Shown piece after piece: positions 51,653 through 61,199 of a stretch of 64,000 nucleotides of DNA. How positions within the stretch are numbered: the first letter of the stretch is position 1; each line of letters begins with the position of its first letter. The notes beneath the pieces were generated by a model. It searched no databases, was not told where the DNA came from, and was given only the letters and a program-made list of their open reading frames with translations. The position numbers were made by a program, and so were the translations under genes. Source of the DNA: Rossellomorea aquimaris (GTDB lineage: Bacteria; Bacillota; Bacilli; Bacillales; Bacillaceae_B). The stretch covers positions 1-64,000 of the forward strand of contig NZ_JXZC01000012.1 in assembly GCF_000935355.1 (NCBI RefSeq), given 5' to 3'.

Positions 51653-52672
51653 TTGATCGCTAAAAACAGAGAAATCCCGCAGAGAATCTTAATGAATGAA
51701 GTATTATTAGAAAGGTTACCGCCCATCCATACTCTCTGGGAGATCATTAAAACAGATTTGGCAAAGCGACAGGCCGGATATCGGGGAGAGTTGCAATTAG
51801 ATTACCACCTGAAGTTTATATCTCAAGATAAAAATATGATGATCTTGCATGATCTACGCTTAGAAATAGATGGACGTTACTTCCAAATCGACAGCCTCGT
51901 CCTGACTCCATATGTCGTGATACTCCTGGAAGTTAAACACATAGCTGGTATATACACCTTAGACTCAAGGTTCGATCAAGCTATCCGAAAGTTTGAAGGT
52001 AAAGAAGAAGCTTTCAGCCATCCTGTAACCCAGGTCGAACGCCAGAAAAAGCAGTTGCTTCGTTGGTTGACAAAAATGAAAATCCCCTCAATCCCTATCA
52101 CGACTCTTGTCGTCATGACAAATCGCTCGACAATCCTAAATACGTTTTCTCCTCTCGAAAAATATAATAATGTAATCAGGGTGGAAAATGTAGAGGAAAG
52201 AATCCTCTCCTTGCTAACATCCTATAGAAAAGAACATCTTTCCTTTAAACAAGTTAGAAAAGTATCCGCCTTATTGGTAAGAAAGCATGAACCTCTCATA
52301 GTATTGCCCGTAGAAATCTATGGTATCTCTCGAGAAGAAATCAAAACAGGAGTACGATGTCCTGAGTGTCGGCACTTGCCCATGTTAAGAAAATATGGTC
52401 ATTGGCAGTGTCCAAAATGCGGAGGGAAATCAAAAGACGCACATGAATCAGCACTGTTGGACTATTCTTTGTTGCTGGGACACAAAATCACGAATAGACA
52501 GGTAAGAAAATTCCTCCACTTGGAATCCAGAAAGACGGCTCTCAAAATACTCCAGTCCATGAATCTCCCCTCAACCGGTACCACAAACAATATAACCTAC
52601 TCCATCACCCACCATACCGACCCACAAAACGCTCATCAATCCAATTCTTCAAACGCCAAGCCCATCTGCTGA
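51653..52672 (+). CDS. NERD-domain protein with C-terminal zinc ribbon
   Basis: 339-residue cytoplasmic protein. The NERD (nuclease-related) core has RGE (44-46), DSLV with D80 and EVK (93-95), the restriction-nuclease-like acidic set. After a helical linker comes a four-cysteine ribbon, CPEC and CPKC (near 236-255), then a helix-turn-helix-like tail KITNRQVRKFLHLESRKTALKIL (near 283-305). TTG start with AGGAGGAG 8 bases upstream. The last 68 bases run antisense over the following gene. A truncated relative lies at 61200-61618. Confidence 0.85.
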   Translation: MIAKNREIPQRILMNEVLLERLPPIHTLWEIIKTDLAKRQAGYRGELQLDYHLKFISQDKNMMILHDLRLEIDGRYFQIDSLVLTPYVVILLEVKHIAGIYTLDSRFDQAIRKFEGKEEAFSHPVTQVERQKKQLLRWLTKMKIPSIPITTLVVMTNRSTILNTFSPLEKYNNVIRVENVEERILSLLTSYRKEHLSFKQVRKVSALLVRKHEPLIVLPVEIYGISREEIKTGVRCPECRHLPMLRKYGHWQCPKCGGKSKDAHESALLDYSLLLGHKITNRQVRKFLHLESRKTALKILQSMNLPSTGTTNNITYSITHHTDPQNAHQSNSSNAKPIC

Positions 52673-53693
52673 CCAACGAAAACGATCCGTATGTCAGAAA
52701 GCCTTTTTTATCTCCGATCGACATGATTGCCAGGTATCGTTTCTGGGGTTCAAAAGGAATGATTTTACCTTTAGCCGCTGCTCCGTTCAGGTTTTTCCAA
52801 AGGACGGGTCCTTGGCGTACAGCTGTCACCCCATTTTTCGGTACATCCGGAAAGTCCTTTAAAGTGGCGCAGTCCCCCGTTCCAAATACGTTCGGGTATT
52901 CAACGGATTGAAGATAGCTGTTCACCAGGAGAAAGCCTTTTGCATCTGTCGGTAAAATACTGCTCGCGAATAGTGGAGGGGCTTTAGGTCCTCCTAAGAA
53001 GATGACTTCATCGTAGTCGATACTTGCTCCGTCTTCAGTAAACACATGGGTGCCATCTACTTTTTCTACGCGGCCATCATATAGGGTGATTTCTTTAGAG
53101 GAGACAACCTCAGTTATTTTTTTCGATGAAAAGGAACCTGCTTTTTTTAACAGAGGAGAAGAGTGAACAACAGATACAGAATGATCCCCATAACCGTTGT
53201 CCACCTTCCATGCCTTCAATGACAGGGCCATTTCAATACTCGCTGCACCACCACCGATAAAGACGGTTTTCCTGCTGTTATGCAGTTTCTCTATTTGCTC
53301 AGGGAAACGATAGTTTGGTTTGATAGGAAGATTGTGTTCATGTAAGCCCTCGATTTCCATTGAGTCGTTCCGTGAGCCAATGTCGAATGAAACGAAGTCG
53401 TAGGTGAAGATGTCGCCTTTATCCGTTAAAAGATGTTGTTGATCAGGATCGATGGAGAGAACGGCACTTGCGACAAAGTCACACCCGGCTTCCTCACACA
53501 ATCTCTCCAAATCAATCCGAGTCTCCTCTAACGGATAGATTCCTTCCGTGTAACCAGAGAACATTCCTGAATAATATTGATGTCGAGAAGGGGAAATGAG
53601 TATCCACCTTACGTTTTCATCACGTTTCTGAATATGTTTTTTTAAGCAGTACAGGTGACTGTGTCCGCCACCGACCAAGATGATTGTTTTCAT
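52605..53693 (-). CDS. Pyridine nucleotide-disulfide oxidoreductase (SelD-associated type)
   Basis: 362-residue FAD-dependent NADH dehydrogenase-like protein. VGGGHSHLYCLK (7-18) is the FAD motif with the characteristic GGGHSH seen in the family found as an N-terminal fusion to SelD; YYSGMFSGYTEGIYP follows, then NAD motif FIGGGAASIEMAL (near 144) and VFGTGDCA (near 277). No SelD is nearby. Quinone- or selenium-linked function is only suggested by family. AAGGAG precedes the ATG; it follows the acetyltransferase gene by 12 bases and should be co-transcribed. Confidence 0.82.
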   Translation of the reverse strand: MKTIILVGGGHSHLYCLKKHIQKRDENVRWILISPSRHQYYSGMFSGYTEGIYPLEETRIDLERLCEEAGCDFVASAVLSIDPDQQHLLTDKGDIFTYDFVSFDIGSRNDSMEIEGLHEHNLPIKPNYRFPEQIEKLHNSRKTVFIGGGAASIEMALSLKAWKVDNGYGDHSVSVVHSSPLLKKAGSFSSKKITEVVSSKEITLYDGRVEKVDGTHVFTEDGASIDYDEVIFLGGPKAPPLFASSILPTDAKGFLLVNSYLQSVEYPNVFGTGDCATLKDFPDVPKNGVTAVRQGPVLWKNLNGAAAKGKIIPFEPQKRYLAIMSIGDKKGFLTYGSFSLVSRWAWRLKNWIDERFVGRYGG

Positions 53694-53705
53694 AATGAAT
53701 CTCCT

Positions 53706-54257
53706 TTATAGAGAACGTATTTCTTCCCATTCCTCTCGGATCATGCCCATACGGATAGAGTCGTAGTAAACACCATTGTAATAACGGCATTTACGCATAC
53801 GACCTTCAAGCTTCATCCCGATTTTTTCTGCCGCTTTCATCATCCGCTCATTCCCTGACCATGTCGTGATGCCGACACGTCCGATTTCCTTCGTTTCAAA
53901 AAGGTGGTCCACCCATTGGGATAGTGCTTCAGTTCCGTAGCCGCCGTTCCAATAAGAGGGATTGTAAATCACGATACCGGCTTCAAGCCATCTTGTGGGT
54001 TCGAATTCCCAATAGTATCCGACGGTTCCGATGGTCTTACCGTTTACTTCAATGATGCGTTGAAATTCATCGCTTCGACTTTTGTTTTTTATGGATGATG
54101 CGTAATATTCGTCACGTGTTAATCGTTTGTGTTCAAAATAAGGGGCGTCCCATTTCTTCCATTCCGGAGAAGGGTCCCCATAAAGATAGTCCCATAAAGT
54201 AGGTAGATCTCTTTCTTCTATTTTTCTAAGTGTTACACGCTTACCGGTTATTTTCAA
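53706..54257 (-). CDS. GNAT-family N-acetyltransferase (RimJ/RimL-like)
   Basis: 183-residue acetyl-CoA-dependent acetyltransferase. VTLRKIEERDLPTLWDYL is the N-terminal strand-helix, and GYYWEFEPTRWLEAGIVI ... WNGGYGTEALSQWVDHLF (near 115) is motif A with the Q/GxGxG/A acetyl-CoA loop (GGYGTEA); RVGITTWSGNERMMKAAEKIGMKLEGRMRKCR is the RimJ/L-type motif B. Substrate unknown. TTG start, GAGGAG about 10 bases upstream. First gene of a two-gene unit with the SelD-associated oxidoreductase. Confidence 0.82.
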   Translation of the reverse strand: MKITGKRVTLRKIEERDLPTLWDYLYGDPSPEWKKWDAPYFEHKRLTRDEYYASSIKNKSRSDEFQRIIEVNGKTIGTVGYYWEFEPTRWLEAGIVIYNPSYWNGGYGTEALSQWVDHLFETKEIGRVGITTWSGNERMMKAAEKIGMKLEGRMRKCRYYNGVYYDSIRMGMIREEWEEIRSL

Positions 54258-54466
54258 TTTATGAGCACTCCTCTATAAGTTTGTATTTCCATTATACAGA
54301 AAATGGCATTGAGCAGGCTTATTTAATCCAATAAAAAAGAAAGGGTGCCGGGTATGAAAAGGAGCACTGTTGTAGGGAGGAGTTCGAGGTATTTGGTGGT
54401 CACCCCGTCAAAACGGTCACTTGAGGGGAAAACGTCTTCGCGAGTAAGCCTTTCAACATGAAAACA

Positions 54467-54497
54467 GAGGTCCGTCCCTCTAATAGGGACGGACCTC
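54467..54497. terminator. Hairpin built from two GGTCCGTCCCT words
   Basis: GAGGTCCGTCCCT / AGGGACGGACCTC, 13 perfect pairs with a 5-base CTAAT loop. The two arms are copies 6 and 7 of the 11-base word (54469-54479 and 54485-54495). It may terminate the symporter gene (minus), although no T-tract is present. Confidence 0.7.
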
Positions 54498-54503
54498 CGT
54501 ATA

Positions 54504-55691
54504 TCAGCTTGCTTTTATTTTAGAAAGAGGTGCTTTTTTTTTCTGTGTAAGCTTGTCCACAATCGATGTGATCGCACCATCACCCGTTACGTTACACGCA
54601 GTTCCAAAGCTGTCTTGTGCAAGGTAGAGGGCAATCATGAGAGATGTCATCGTTGGTCCGAACCCTAACATCGATTCAAGTAAACCCAGGGCAGCCATTA
54701 CAGCTCCACCTGGAACACCAGGCGCTGCGATCATCGTGATGCCAAGCATCAGAATGAATGGGAACAGCTGAATGAACTGTAAGGCTTCTCCTTGAATGAA
54801 CATGACCGCCATAGCACAGCTGACAAGGGTAATCGTGCTACCTGATAAATGGATCGTTGCCAGGAGAGGTACAGAGAAATCAGCAATACGTTCCCTGGAA
54901 CCGATTTTCTTTGAGTGCTCAAGGGTTACGGGAATCGTAGACGCCGAAGATTGAGTTCCCAGTGCCGTAAAGTAAGCAGGCAGCATGTTCTTCATCATAA
55001 GAAGGGGATTTTGTTTTCTTAAAGTCCCGGCAGTTGTATATTGTAAAATTAAGAAGACTACATGTAAGAGAATGATCATAACAAATACTTTAGCAAATAC
55101 AGACATGATGGCACTGACTTGTCCACCTTGAGTCATGTTTGCGAAAATCCCAAGAATATGAACCGGTAAGAGAGGAATAATGATTTTTTCAATCACAAGT
55201 TCAATGATGTTTCTAAATTCGTTCATGCCTCTTTGAAGTGTATCCCCTTTAATGGCAGCCATTCCAAGACCGATCGTGAAGGCAATGAGCAGTGCCGTCA
55301 TGACGCCCATAATAGGAGGCATCTCCACTGTGAAGAACCCTTTGAGCAGAGCTTCTTCCGGATTTTCAAATGATTGAGAAGTTTGATTTGCGAGCAAAGT
55401 TGGGTAAATAGACTTGGCAACCGCAAAGGCGAGTAAGCCGGCTAACACCGTGGAACCATATGCGAGTGCTGTGGTCAAACCAAGTAGCTTACCTGCTCCT
55501 TTACCCATGGACCCGATTCCTGGGGCAATAAATCCAATAATGATTAATGGAATAGCGAATCCTAAGAAATTACCGAATAATCCATTAAACGTTACGAAAA
55601 TTTTAACGAACCACTCTGGTGCAAATGCTCCAATCACAATACCTAAAGCAATACCTAAGAGGATCTTAGGCAGTAAACCAAGCTTTCTCAT
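54504..55691 (-). CDS. Dicarboxylate/amino acid:cation symporter (DAACS)
   Basis: 395-residue secondary transporter of the GltP/DctA/SstT family, about eight membrane helices plus two hairpin loops. TALGTQSSASTIPVTLEH (near 260-277) is the first serine-rich hairpin, and APGVPGGAVMAALGLLESMLGFGP (near 327-350) the second; DSFGTACNVTGDGAI has the Asn/Asp substrate site. Exact substrate (glutamate, aspartate, serine or C4-acids) unclear. ATG 55691 has AGGAGG 8 bases upstream; the longer frame lacks a site. Confidence 0.9.
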   Translation of the reverse strand: MRKLGLLPKILLGIALGIVIGAFAPEWFVKIFVTFNGLFGNFLGFAIPLIIIGFIAPGIGSMGKGAGKLLGLTTALAYGSTVLAGLLAFAVAKSIYPTLLANQTSQSFENPEEALLKGFFTVEMPPIMGVMTALLIAFTIGLGMAAIKGDTLQRGMNEFRNIIELVIEKIIIPLLPVHILGIFANMTQGGQVSAIMSVFAKVFVMIILLHVVFLILQYTTAGTLRKQNPLLMMKNMLPAYFTALGTQSSASTIPVTLEHSKKIGSRERIADFSVPLLATIHLSGSTITLVSCAMAVMFIQGEALQFIQLFPFILMLGITMIAAPGVPGGAVMAALGLLESMLGFGPTMTSLMIALYLAQDSFGTACNVTGDGAITSIVDKLTQKKKAPLSKIKAS

Positions 55692-55990
55692 CTGGGTGTC
55701 CTCCTTGAAAATACAAATGTTTTTAATAGGGGGATTATACACCTTATTGTGTGATATTTTAATACCATTATTAATAGGCGCAATTTTAAGTGTATTCAGA
55801 ATAATAATGATGACTCCCTGTCGCAAGACTAGTTTTGGTTTGCATACATATATAATGGGCTTTGACTTAAATGTCTTTCGAATCAAGACAAATGTGGTAA
55901 TTTTAATTTTCCATAGGAATCATTCTTTCCCTTTCCCATGAAAGTGATAAAATAGAAACATCTATTGTTAATATTGGAGGTAACTCATAT

Positions 55991-57061
55991 ATGAAAACGA
56001 AGTTATGCTTACTGTACGGTGGTAAATCTGCTGAACATAATGTATCCCTGCAAACAGCCAAGGCCGTGATCGGTGCCCTGGACTTAAATAAATATGAAAT
56101 TCACCCTATTTTCATCTCAACTGAAGGCAGTTGGATTAAAGGTCCACAGCTGAATGCCCCCGTTGAAGATGTGAAGGCATTACAATTTATGGATGGGGAA
56201 GAGATTGCTCCTAATGCCTTGAGTACATCCATTGCACCTTCAGAGTCAGAAGGCTACGACATGATCTTCCCATTACTGCACGGACCGAATGGGGAAGATG
56301 GAACGGTTCAAGGGATGCTTGAACTATTGAATCTTCCTTATGTAGGAAACGGTGTCCTTGCTTCATCAGCAGGTATGGATAAAGTCATCATGAAGAATCT
56401 ATTTGCGCAAGCGGGCATTCCCCAAGTCAATTACACTTGGTTCATCCGCAGCACGTGGAAAGGAAATCCCGAGGCTGCATACAAACAAGTGGAAGATGAA
56501 ATTGGCTACCCTTGTTTTGTAAAGCCTGCCAACTTAGGTTCATCAGTGGGAATCAGCAAATGTACGTCTCGTGAAGAACTGCAAACGGCTTTCGTGGAAG
56601 CATTCCAGTTCGACCGTAAAATTATCATAGAAGAAGGCGTGAAAGCGCGTGAAATCGAGCTTGGCGTACTGGGTAATGATCAACCGGAATGCTCGGTAGC
56701 AGGTGAGATCGTACCTAAAAAAGATTTCTATGATTATAAGGCGAAATATGAGGATGGAGATACTGCCCTCATCATCCCTGCAGAAGTAGAAGGAAGCATT
56801 TACAATGAAATGAAGAAAATCGCGATTCAATCGTATAAAGCCCTTGATTGTTCAGGACTTGTGCGTGCGGACTTCTTCTTGACAGAAGATGGTCAAATTT
56901 ATATGAATGAAGTCAACACAATGCCTGGCTTCACGCCATTCAGTATGTTCCCGCTTCTTTGGAAACACACAGGAGTTGACTATCCTACCCTGATCGGTAA
57001 ATTAGTGGAGCTTGGCTTAGAACGTCATCAAGACAAACAAACAATTAAACATACGATGTAA
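55991..57061 (+). CDS. ddl: D-alanine--D-alanine ligase
   Basis: ATP-grasp enzyme that makes D-Ala-D-Ala for peptidoglycan. 356 residues. [11 protein letters not shown] (about 10-20), [18 protein letters not shown] (near 96-113), [31 protein letters not shown] (ATP-binding, near 175-190) and [15 protein letters not shown] (near 312-326) match the family. The VanA/VanB-type alternative is unlikely, as Bacillus ddl precedes murF exactly like this. GGAGG lies 10 bases before the ATG. Confidence 0.96.
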   Translation: MKTKLCLLYGGKSAEHNVSLQTAKAVIGALDLNKYEIHPIFISTEGSWIKGPQLNAPVEDVKALQFMDGEEIAPNALSTSIAPSESEGYDMIFPLLHGPNGEDGTVQGMLELLNLPYVGNGVLASSAGMDKVIMKNLFAQAGIPQVNYTWFIRSTWKGNPEAAYKQVEDEIGYPCFVKPANLGSSVGISKCTSREELQTAFVEAFQFDRKIIIEEGVKAREIELGVLGNDQPECSVAGEIVPKKDFYDYKAKYEDGDTALIIPAEVEGSIYNEMKKIAIQSYKALDCSGLVRADFFLTEDGQIYMNEVNTMPGFTPFSMFPLLWKHTGVDYPTLIGKLVELGLERHQDKQTIKHTM

Positions 57062-57073
57062 TGTTCAATATTT

Positions 57074-57125
57074 GGGACTGACCAGAGGATTTACCGTCTA
57101 AAGGCAGTCCCTGCTCTGTTTTTAT
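57074..57125 (+). promoter_or_regulatory. Possible pseudoknot between ddl and murF
   Basis: GGGACTG (57074-57080) pairs with CAGTCCC (57105-57111), and CAGAG inside that loop (57083-57087) pairs with CTCTG (57114-57118), an H-type arrangement followed by TTTTTATT. Could be a terminator or attenuator before murF. Confidence 0.45.
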
Positions 57126-57150
57126 TAAAAAGAGTAAAAGGAGAAAGCAA

Positions 57151-58527
57151 ATGTTTGAGAAGAAAATCAAAGATATATGTACCATGCTTGATGTAAAAAA
57201 TGATATTTCAAAATTCGAATCGGTTGTGGTAAAAGGTGTCTCCATTGACACGAGAAAGATTGAGGACGCTAATCTGTTCGTTCCATTTAAAGGGGAAAAC
57301 GTAGATGGTCACAAGTTTGTCCGTCAGGCAATTAACAATGGGGCTTCTGCTGCATTGTGGGATATCAATGTCCCTAATCCTCCTGAGGATATTCCGGTCA
57401 TTGTGGTGGAAGATCCATTGCTTGCCCTTCAGTCCTTGGCGAATCAATATAGACATGAACTGGATTTAAAGGTAGTAGGCATTACAGGAAGTAATGGAAA
57501 AACTACGACCAAGGATATTGTGGCAAACGTTTTATCAGTGAAATATCGGGTTCATAAAACACAAGGGAACTATAACAACCACATCGGTCTTCCTTTAACG
57601 ATTCTTTCTCTGCCTCAGGATTCTGAAGTGGCTGTCCTTGAAATGGGCATGAGCGGATTCGGGGAGATTGAACTTCTATCAGAGATTTCTCAGCCCGACG
57701 CTGCCATCATCACGAACATTGGAGAATCACATCTTCAGGACCTGGGCTCACGTGAAGGAATTGCCAAGGCCAAGCTTGAGATTGTGAAGGGCCTGAAGTC
57801 GGATGGTTTATTTGCTTATTATGGAGACGAACCACTTTTGCAAGATGGCGTTCAAGAACTCAACCTGAAGCACGTGGAAACCTTCGGAAGAAGCGAGAAC
57901 AATACGATTTATCCGACAAAGATCGAGATGAATAACCAGGGAAGCTATTTTGAAACTTCATTAGCTGAAGGAGAAACCTTCTTTCTCCCAGTATTAGGAC
58001 AGCATAACATCCATAACGCTTTAGCCGGGATTCTGATCGCCTGTAAATTTGGACTCAGTGTGGATGAAATGAAAGAAGGCTTACAATCGTTAAAGCTGAC
58101 TCAAATGAGAATGGAAATGGTGGAAGGGAAGAAAGGCGAAAGCATCATCAACGATGCCTATAATGCCAGCCCTACCTCCATGAAAGCTGCGATTCAGCTT
58201 GTATCAGAGCTTGAGGGCTTCCAGACAAAAATCCTTGTTCTTGGTGATATGCTTGAACTTGGCGATCAGGAAAAAGAATTTCATCAGGGAATCGGGCGAT
58301 TGATTGATCCGGATAAAATCCAACATGTATTTACATTTGGACATTTAGGAACCTTTATAGGCAAGGGTGTCCTTGAGAATTTCCCTGAAGACCGTGTGCA
58401 CTCTTTTACAGACAAAGAGAGCCTGACAAAAGAGCTGTCCTCTTTCATTAAAGGGGATGAGCTGGTTTTATTTAAGGCATCGAGGGGAATGAAACTTGAA
58501 GAAGTCATCGATGGATTAAGAGCCTGA
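57151..58527 (+). CDS. murF: UDP-MurNAc-tripeptide--D-Ala-D-Ala ligase
   Basis: Adds D-Ala-D-Ala to UDP-MurNAc-tripeptide, the last cytoplasmic step before lipid I. 458 residues: N-terminal uridine-binding domain (SIDTRKIEDANLFVPFKGENVDGH), Mur ligase P-loop VVGITGSNGKTTTKDI (near 108-122), MGMSGFGEIELLS, TNIGESHLQDLGSREGIAKAKLEI, and the C-terminal domain with INDAYNASPTSMKAAI (near 332) and LGDMLELG. GGAGA precedes the ATG. It shares the Bacillus order ddl-murF-(hydrolase)-cshA. Confidence 0.96.
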   Translation: MFEKKIKDICTMLDVKNDISKFESVVVKGVSIDTRKIEDANLFVPFKGENVDGHKFVRQAINNGASAALWDINVPNPPEDIPVIVVEDPLLALQSLANQYRHELDLKVVGITGSNGKTTTKDIVANVLSVKYRVHKTQGNYNNHIGLPLTILSLPQDSEVAVLEMGMSGFGEIELLSEISQPDAAIITNIGESHLQDLGSREGIAKAKLEIVKGLKSDGLFAYYGDEPLLQDGVQELNLKHVETFGRSENNTIYPTKIEMNNQGSYFETSLAEGETFFLPVLGQHNIHNALAGILIACKFGLSVDEMKEGLQSLKLTQMRMEMVEGKKGESIINDAYNASPTSMKAAIQLVSELEGFQTKILVLGDMLELGDQEKEFHQGIGRLIDPDKIQHVFTFGHLGTFIGKGVLENFPEDRVHSFTDKESLTKELSSFIKGDELVLFKASRGMKLEEVIDGLRA

Positions 58528-58635
58528 ATTTATTCCGGCGTCCAAGTTTAAACCTTTATAGAATTGAACAAAATGAGCTTGTAGTGATGGGAGATTGGCT
58601 CTCTCCCTACCTTTTGAAAAGTAAGAGGGGATAAC

Positions 58636-59325
58636 ATGATCGGTTGTTTACTAATCCATGGATTTACTGGGAGCCCTTTTGAAGTAGAGCCTCTGGCAGA
58701 TTTTCTTCAAGAGAGAACCGACTGGGAAATCGTTGTGCCAACTCTGCCTGGTCATGGTGAAACCCTTGAGCTGAAAGGGGTTAAACATATTGAATGGATC
58801 GAGCATGCTGAGGATGAACTTCAAACGCTGATAGAGAAATGCGATGAGGTTTATGTAATCGGCTTCTCCATGGGTGGATTGATCGCATCATATCTTTCAG
58901 TGAAATATGAAGTCAGTAAGCTTGTGCTTTTAAGTGCGGCAGCTTATTATGTAAATGTCAAACAATTATTGAAAGATATTGGAAATATGATCAAAGAAGG
59001 AATACAGGGAAACATACTTGAAAACGAGCTGTACAACCGGTACAAATGGAAGGTAACAAAAACCCCAATTCTGTCCACATACGAATTTAGAAAGGTCGTT
59101 CGTATTGCTCGTCCACTCCTGAAAAAGGTTAATGTCCCAACCTTTATAGCCCAAGGAGAGATAGATGGAATAGTCCCCCCTAAAGCTGCAAAATATATAT
59201 ACGAGACTATTTCTTCCCAAGATAAAAACCTTTTTTATTCCCCTAAAGCAAAACACTTGATATGTCATAGTGAAGATAAGCACGAACTTTTTGAGGAGAT
59301 CTACCATTTCCTACTAAATGAATAG
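58636..59325 (+). CDS. Alpha/beta hydrolase (carboxylesterase-like)
   Basis: 229-residue cytoplasmic esterase or thioesterase-like enzyme. Oxyanion loop LLIHGFTGSPFE, nucleophile elbow GFSMGG (Ser near 77), Asp in GEIDGIVP (near 176) and His in KHLICHS (near 207) form the catalytic triad. This resembles small Bacillus/Geobacillus carboxylesterases (Est30 type). Natural substrate unknown. Inserted between murF and cshA; GAGGGG lies before the ATG. Confidence 0.85.
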   Translation: MIGCLLIHGFTGSPFEVEPLADFLQERTDWEIVVPTLPGHGETLELKGVKHIEWIEHAEDELQTLIEKCDEVYVIGFSMGGLIASYLSVKYEVSKLVLLSAAAYYVNVKQLLKDIGNMIKEGIQGNILENELYNRYKWKVTKTPILSTYEFRKVVRIARPLLKKVNVPTFIAQGEIDGIVPPKAAKYIYETISSQDKNLFYSPKAKHLICHSEDKHELFEEIYHFLLNE

Positions 59326-59345
59326 ATTGACTATTTGACATTAGA

Positions 59346-59374
59346 TTGAAATTCATTTCTAGAAGTGGTAACAT
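59346..59374 (+). promoter_or_regulatory. cshA promoter and long leader
   Basis: TTGAAA (59346-59351), 17 bases, TAACAT (59369-59374). About 210 bases of leader follow before the start, including a CTCTTC-TATTTT-GAAGAG hairpin (59413-59430) close to a T-run, typical of long cold-shock style 5' leaders. Confidence 0.5.
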
Positions 59375-59585
59375 AGCTACAACATAGTTCTTATTTTGTT
59401 GGACGTGCTAGCTCTTCTATTTTGAAGAGTGTATTTTTTTGTACCAAACATAAACTAAACATCTCATATAGACGGTTTTAGATTAGATACCGAAGTCTTT
59501 CGGTGGGTAAGATTTCGTTCCGACCTAAAAATATAATCAGATATTGATTAGTTATAAAAGATGTAAATTAAAGGAGAATGTAACA

Positions 59586-61112
59586 TTGACTAAGTTTGCA
59601 GATTTAAACTTAAGCGCATCTACGTTGAAATCAATTAAACGTATGGGCTTTGAAGAAGCAACACCAATTCAGGCAAGTACGATTCCAGTCGGTTTAGAAG
59701 GTAAGGATATTATCGGTCAGGCACAAACTGGAACAGGTAAAACAACAGCGTTTGGTATTCCTATGATCGAGAAGATCGATGTGAAAAATCCAAACGTTCA
59801 AGCTCTAATCATTGCACCAACTCGTGAACTTGCCATCCAAGTTTCTGAAGAGTTATATCGTATCGGAGCTGACAAGCGTGCACGCGTGTTATCTGTCTAC
59901 GGAGGACAGGACATCCAGCGTCAAATCCGCGCGATGAAAAAGAACCCTCATATCATCGTTGGTACACCAGGTCGTCTTCTTGACCATATCAAACGTAAAA
60001 CACTCAACCTTGAAAACGTTGAAACATTAGTACTTGACGAAGCAGATGAAATGCTGAACATGGGCTTCATCGAAGACATCGAAAGCATCCTTGAGACTGT
60101 TCCAAGCACAAGACAAACACTTCTATTCTCTGCAACAATGCCGGATCCGATCCGCCGCATTGCAAACCGCTTCATGACAGAGCCGGAAGTAATCAAAGTG
60201 AAGTCAAAAGAAGTAACGGTTTCAAATATCGAACAATACTTCACAAAAGTGAGCGAAAAAGAAAAATTCGATACACTTTCCCGTTTGATCGACGTACAAT
60301 CACCTGAACTTGCGATTGTATTCGGCCGTACAAAACGTAGAGTAGACGAATTAGCTAGAGCTCTTAGCATCCGCGGATACCTTGCAGAAGGAATTCACGG
60401 AGACCTTTCCCAAGCTCGTCGTATGACGGTCCTTAAGAAGTTCAAAGAAGGCCGCATCGATATTCTGATCGCAACGGACGTTGCTGCCCGTGGATTAGAC
60501 ATCTCAGGCGTAACGCATGTTTACAACTTTGATATTCCTCAAGATCCTGAAAGCTACGTTCACCGTATCGGACGTACAGGTCGTGCAGGTAAGAAAGGTA
60601 TGTCCATCACTTTTGTAACACCAAGAGAAATGGGTTACCTGAAGATCGTTGAACAAACAACGAAGAAGAAAATGACGGCTCTTAAGCCACCTAGCTTAAA
60701 CGAAGCCCTTGAAGGTCAACAACGCTTGGCTCTGGAGAAATTGGCTGAAGCGGCGAAGGAAAGCGATCTTAAAGATTACTATCCATTAGCAGAAGAATTC
60801 CTTGGAGATCACGATCCTGTTCAAGCTGTAGCAGCAGCGATTCGTGTACTGACGAAAGAGCCGGATACAACACCGGTTGAGATCACGGAAGAGCGTCCAT
60901 TACCATCTAGAGGTGGAGGAAATCGTGGCGGTGGAAATCGCGGCGGTGGATACAAAGGTGGAGCTCGCAGCGGTAAAGGCGGAAGTCGTGGTGGATCATC
61001 TCGCAGCGGCGGTGGAAATCGCGGAGGCGGAAGCCGTGGCGGAGATCGCAACCGTACTGGCGGCGGCAGACCACAATCTTCAAGCAAACGCAAATCTTAT
61101 AACAATTCTTGA
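59586..61112 (+). CDS. cshA: DEAD-box RNA helicase CshA
   Basis: ATP-dependent RNA helicase of RNA turnover, ribosome maturation and cold adaptation. 508 residues. Q motif TPIQ (26-29), motif I AQTGTGKT (46-53), [16 protein letters not shown], motif II DEAD near 151, SAT near 182, ARGLD, and [13 protein letters not shown] (motif VI, near 330). After about 420 comes an RGG-rich tail ([13 protein letters not shown]) that binds RNA. TTG start at 59586 with AAGGAG 9 bases upstream. Length and tail fit CshA (YdbR), which in B. subtilis also follows murF and precedes ydbS/ydbT. Confidence 0.95.
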   Translation: MTKFADLNLSASTLKSIKRMGFEEATPIQASTIPVGLEGKDIIGQAQTGTGKTTAFGIPMIEKIDVKNPNVQALIIAPTRELAIQVSEELYRIGADKRARVLSVYGGQDIQRQIRAMKKNPHIIVGTPGRLLDHIKRKTLNLENVETLVLDEADEMLNMGFIEDIESILETVPSTRQTLLFSATMPDPIRRIANRFMTEPEVIKVKSKEVTVSNIEQYFTKVSEKEKFDTLSRLIDVQSPELAIVFGRTKRRVDELARALSIRGYLAEGIHGDLSQARRMTVLKKFKEGRIDILIATDVAARGLDISGVTHVYNFDIPQDPESYVHRIGRTGRAGKKGMSITFVTPREMGYLKIVEQTTKKKMTALKPPSLNEALEGQQRLALEKLAEAAKESDLKDYYPLAEEFLGDHDPVQAVAAAIRVLTKEPDTTPVEITEERPLPSRGGGNRGGGNRGGGYKGGARSGKGGSRGGSSRSGGGNRGGGSRGGDRNRTGGGRPQSSSKRKSYNNS

Positions 61113-61130
61113 TCTTGATTGAGAATGGGA

Positions 61131-61162
61131 ACACGATGACCTTTGGGTTGTCGTGTTTTTTT
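61131..61162 (+). terminator. cshA terminator
   Basis: ACACGATGACC / GGTTGTCGTGT (two wobbles) with a short loop, then TTTTTTT. Confidence 0.82.
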
Positions 61163-61199
61163 GTTTGGCGAACGAGACCGACGCACTCCCAAAATATAA

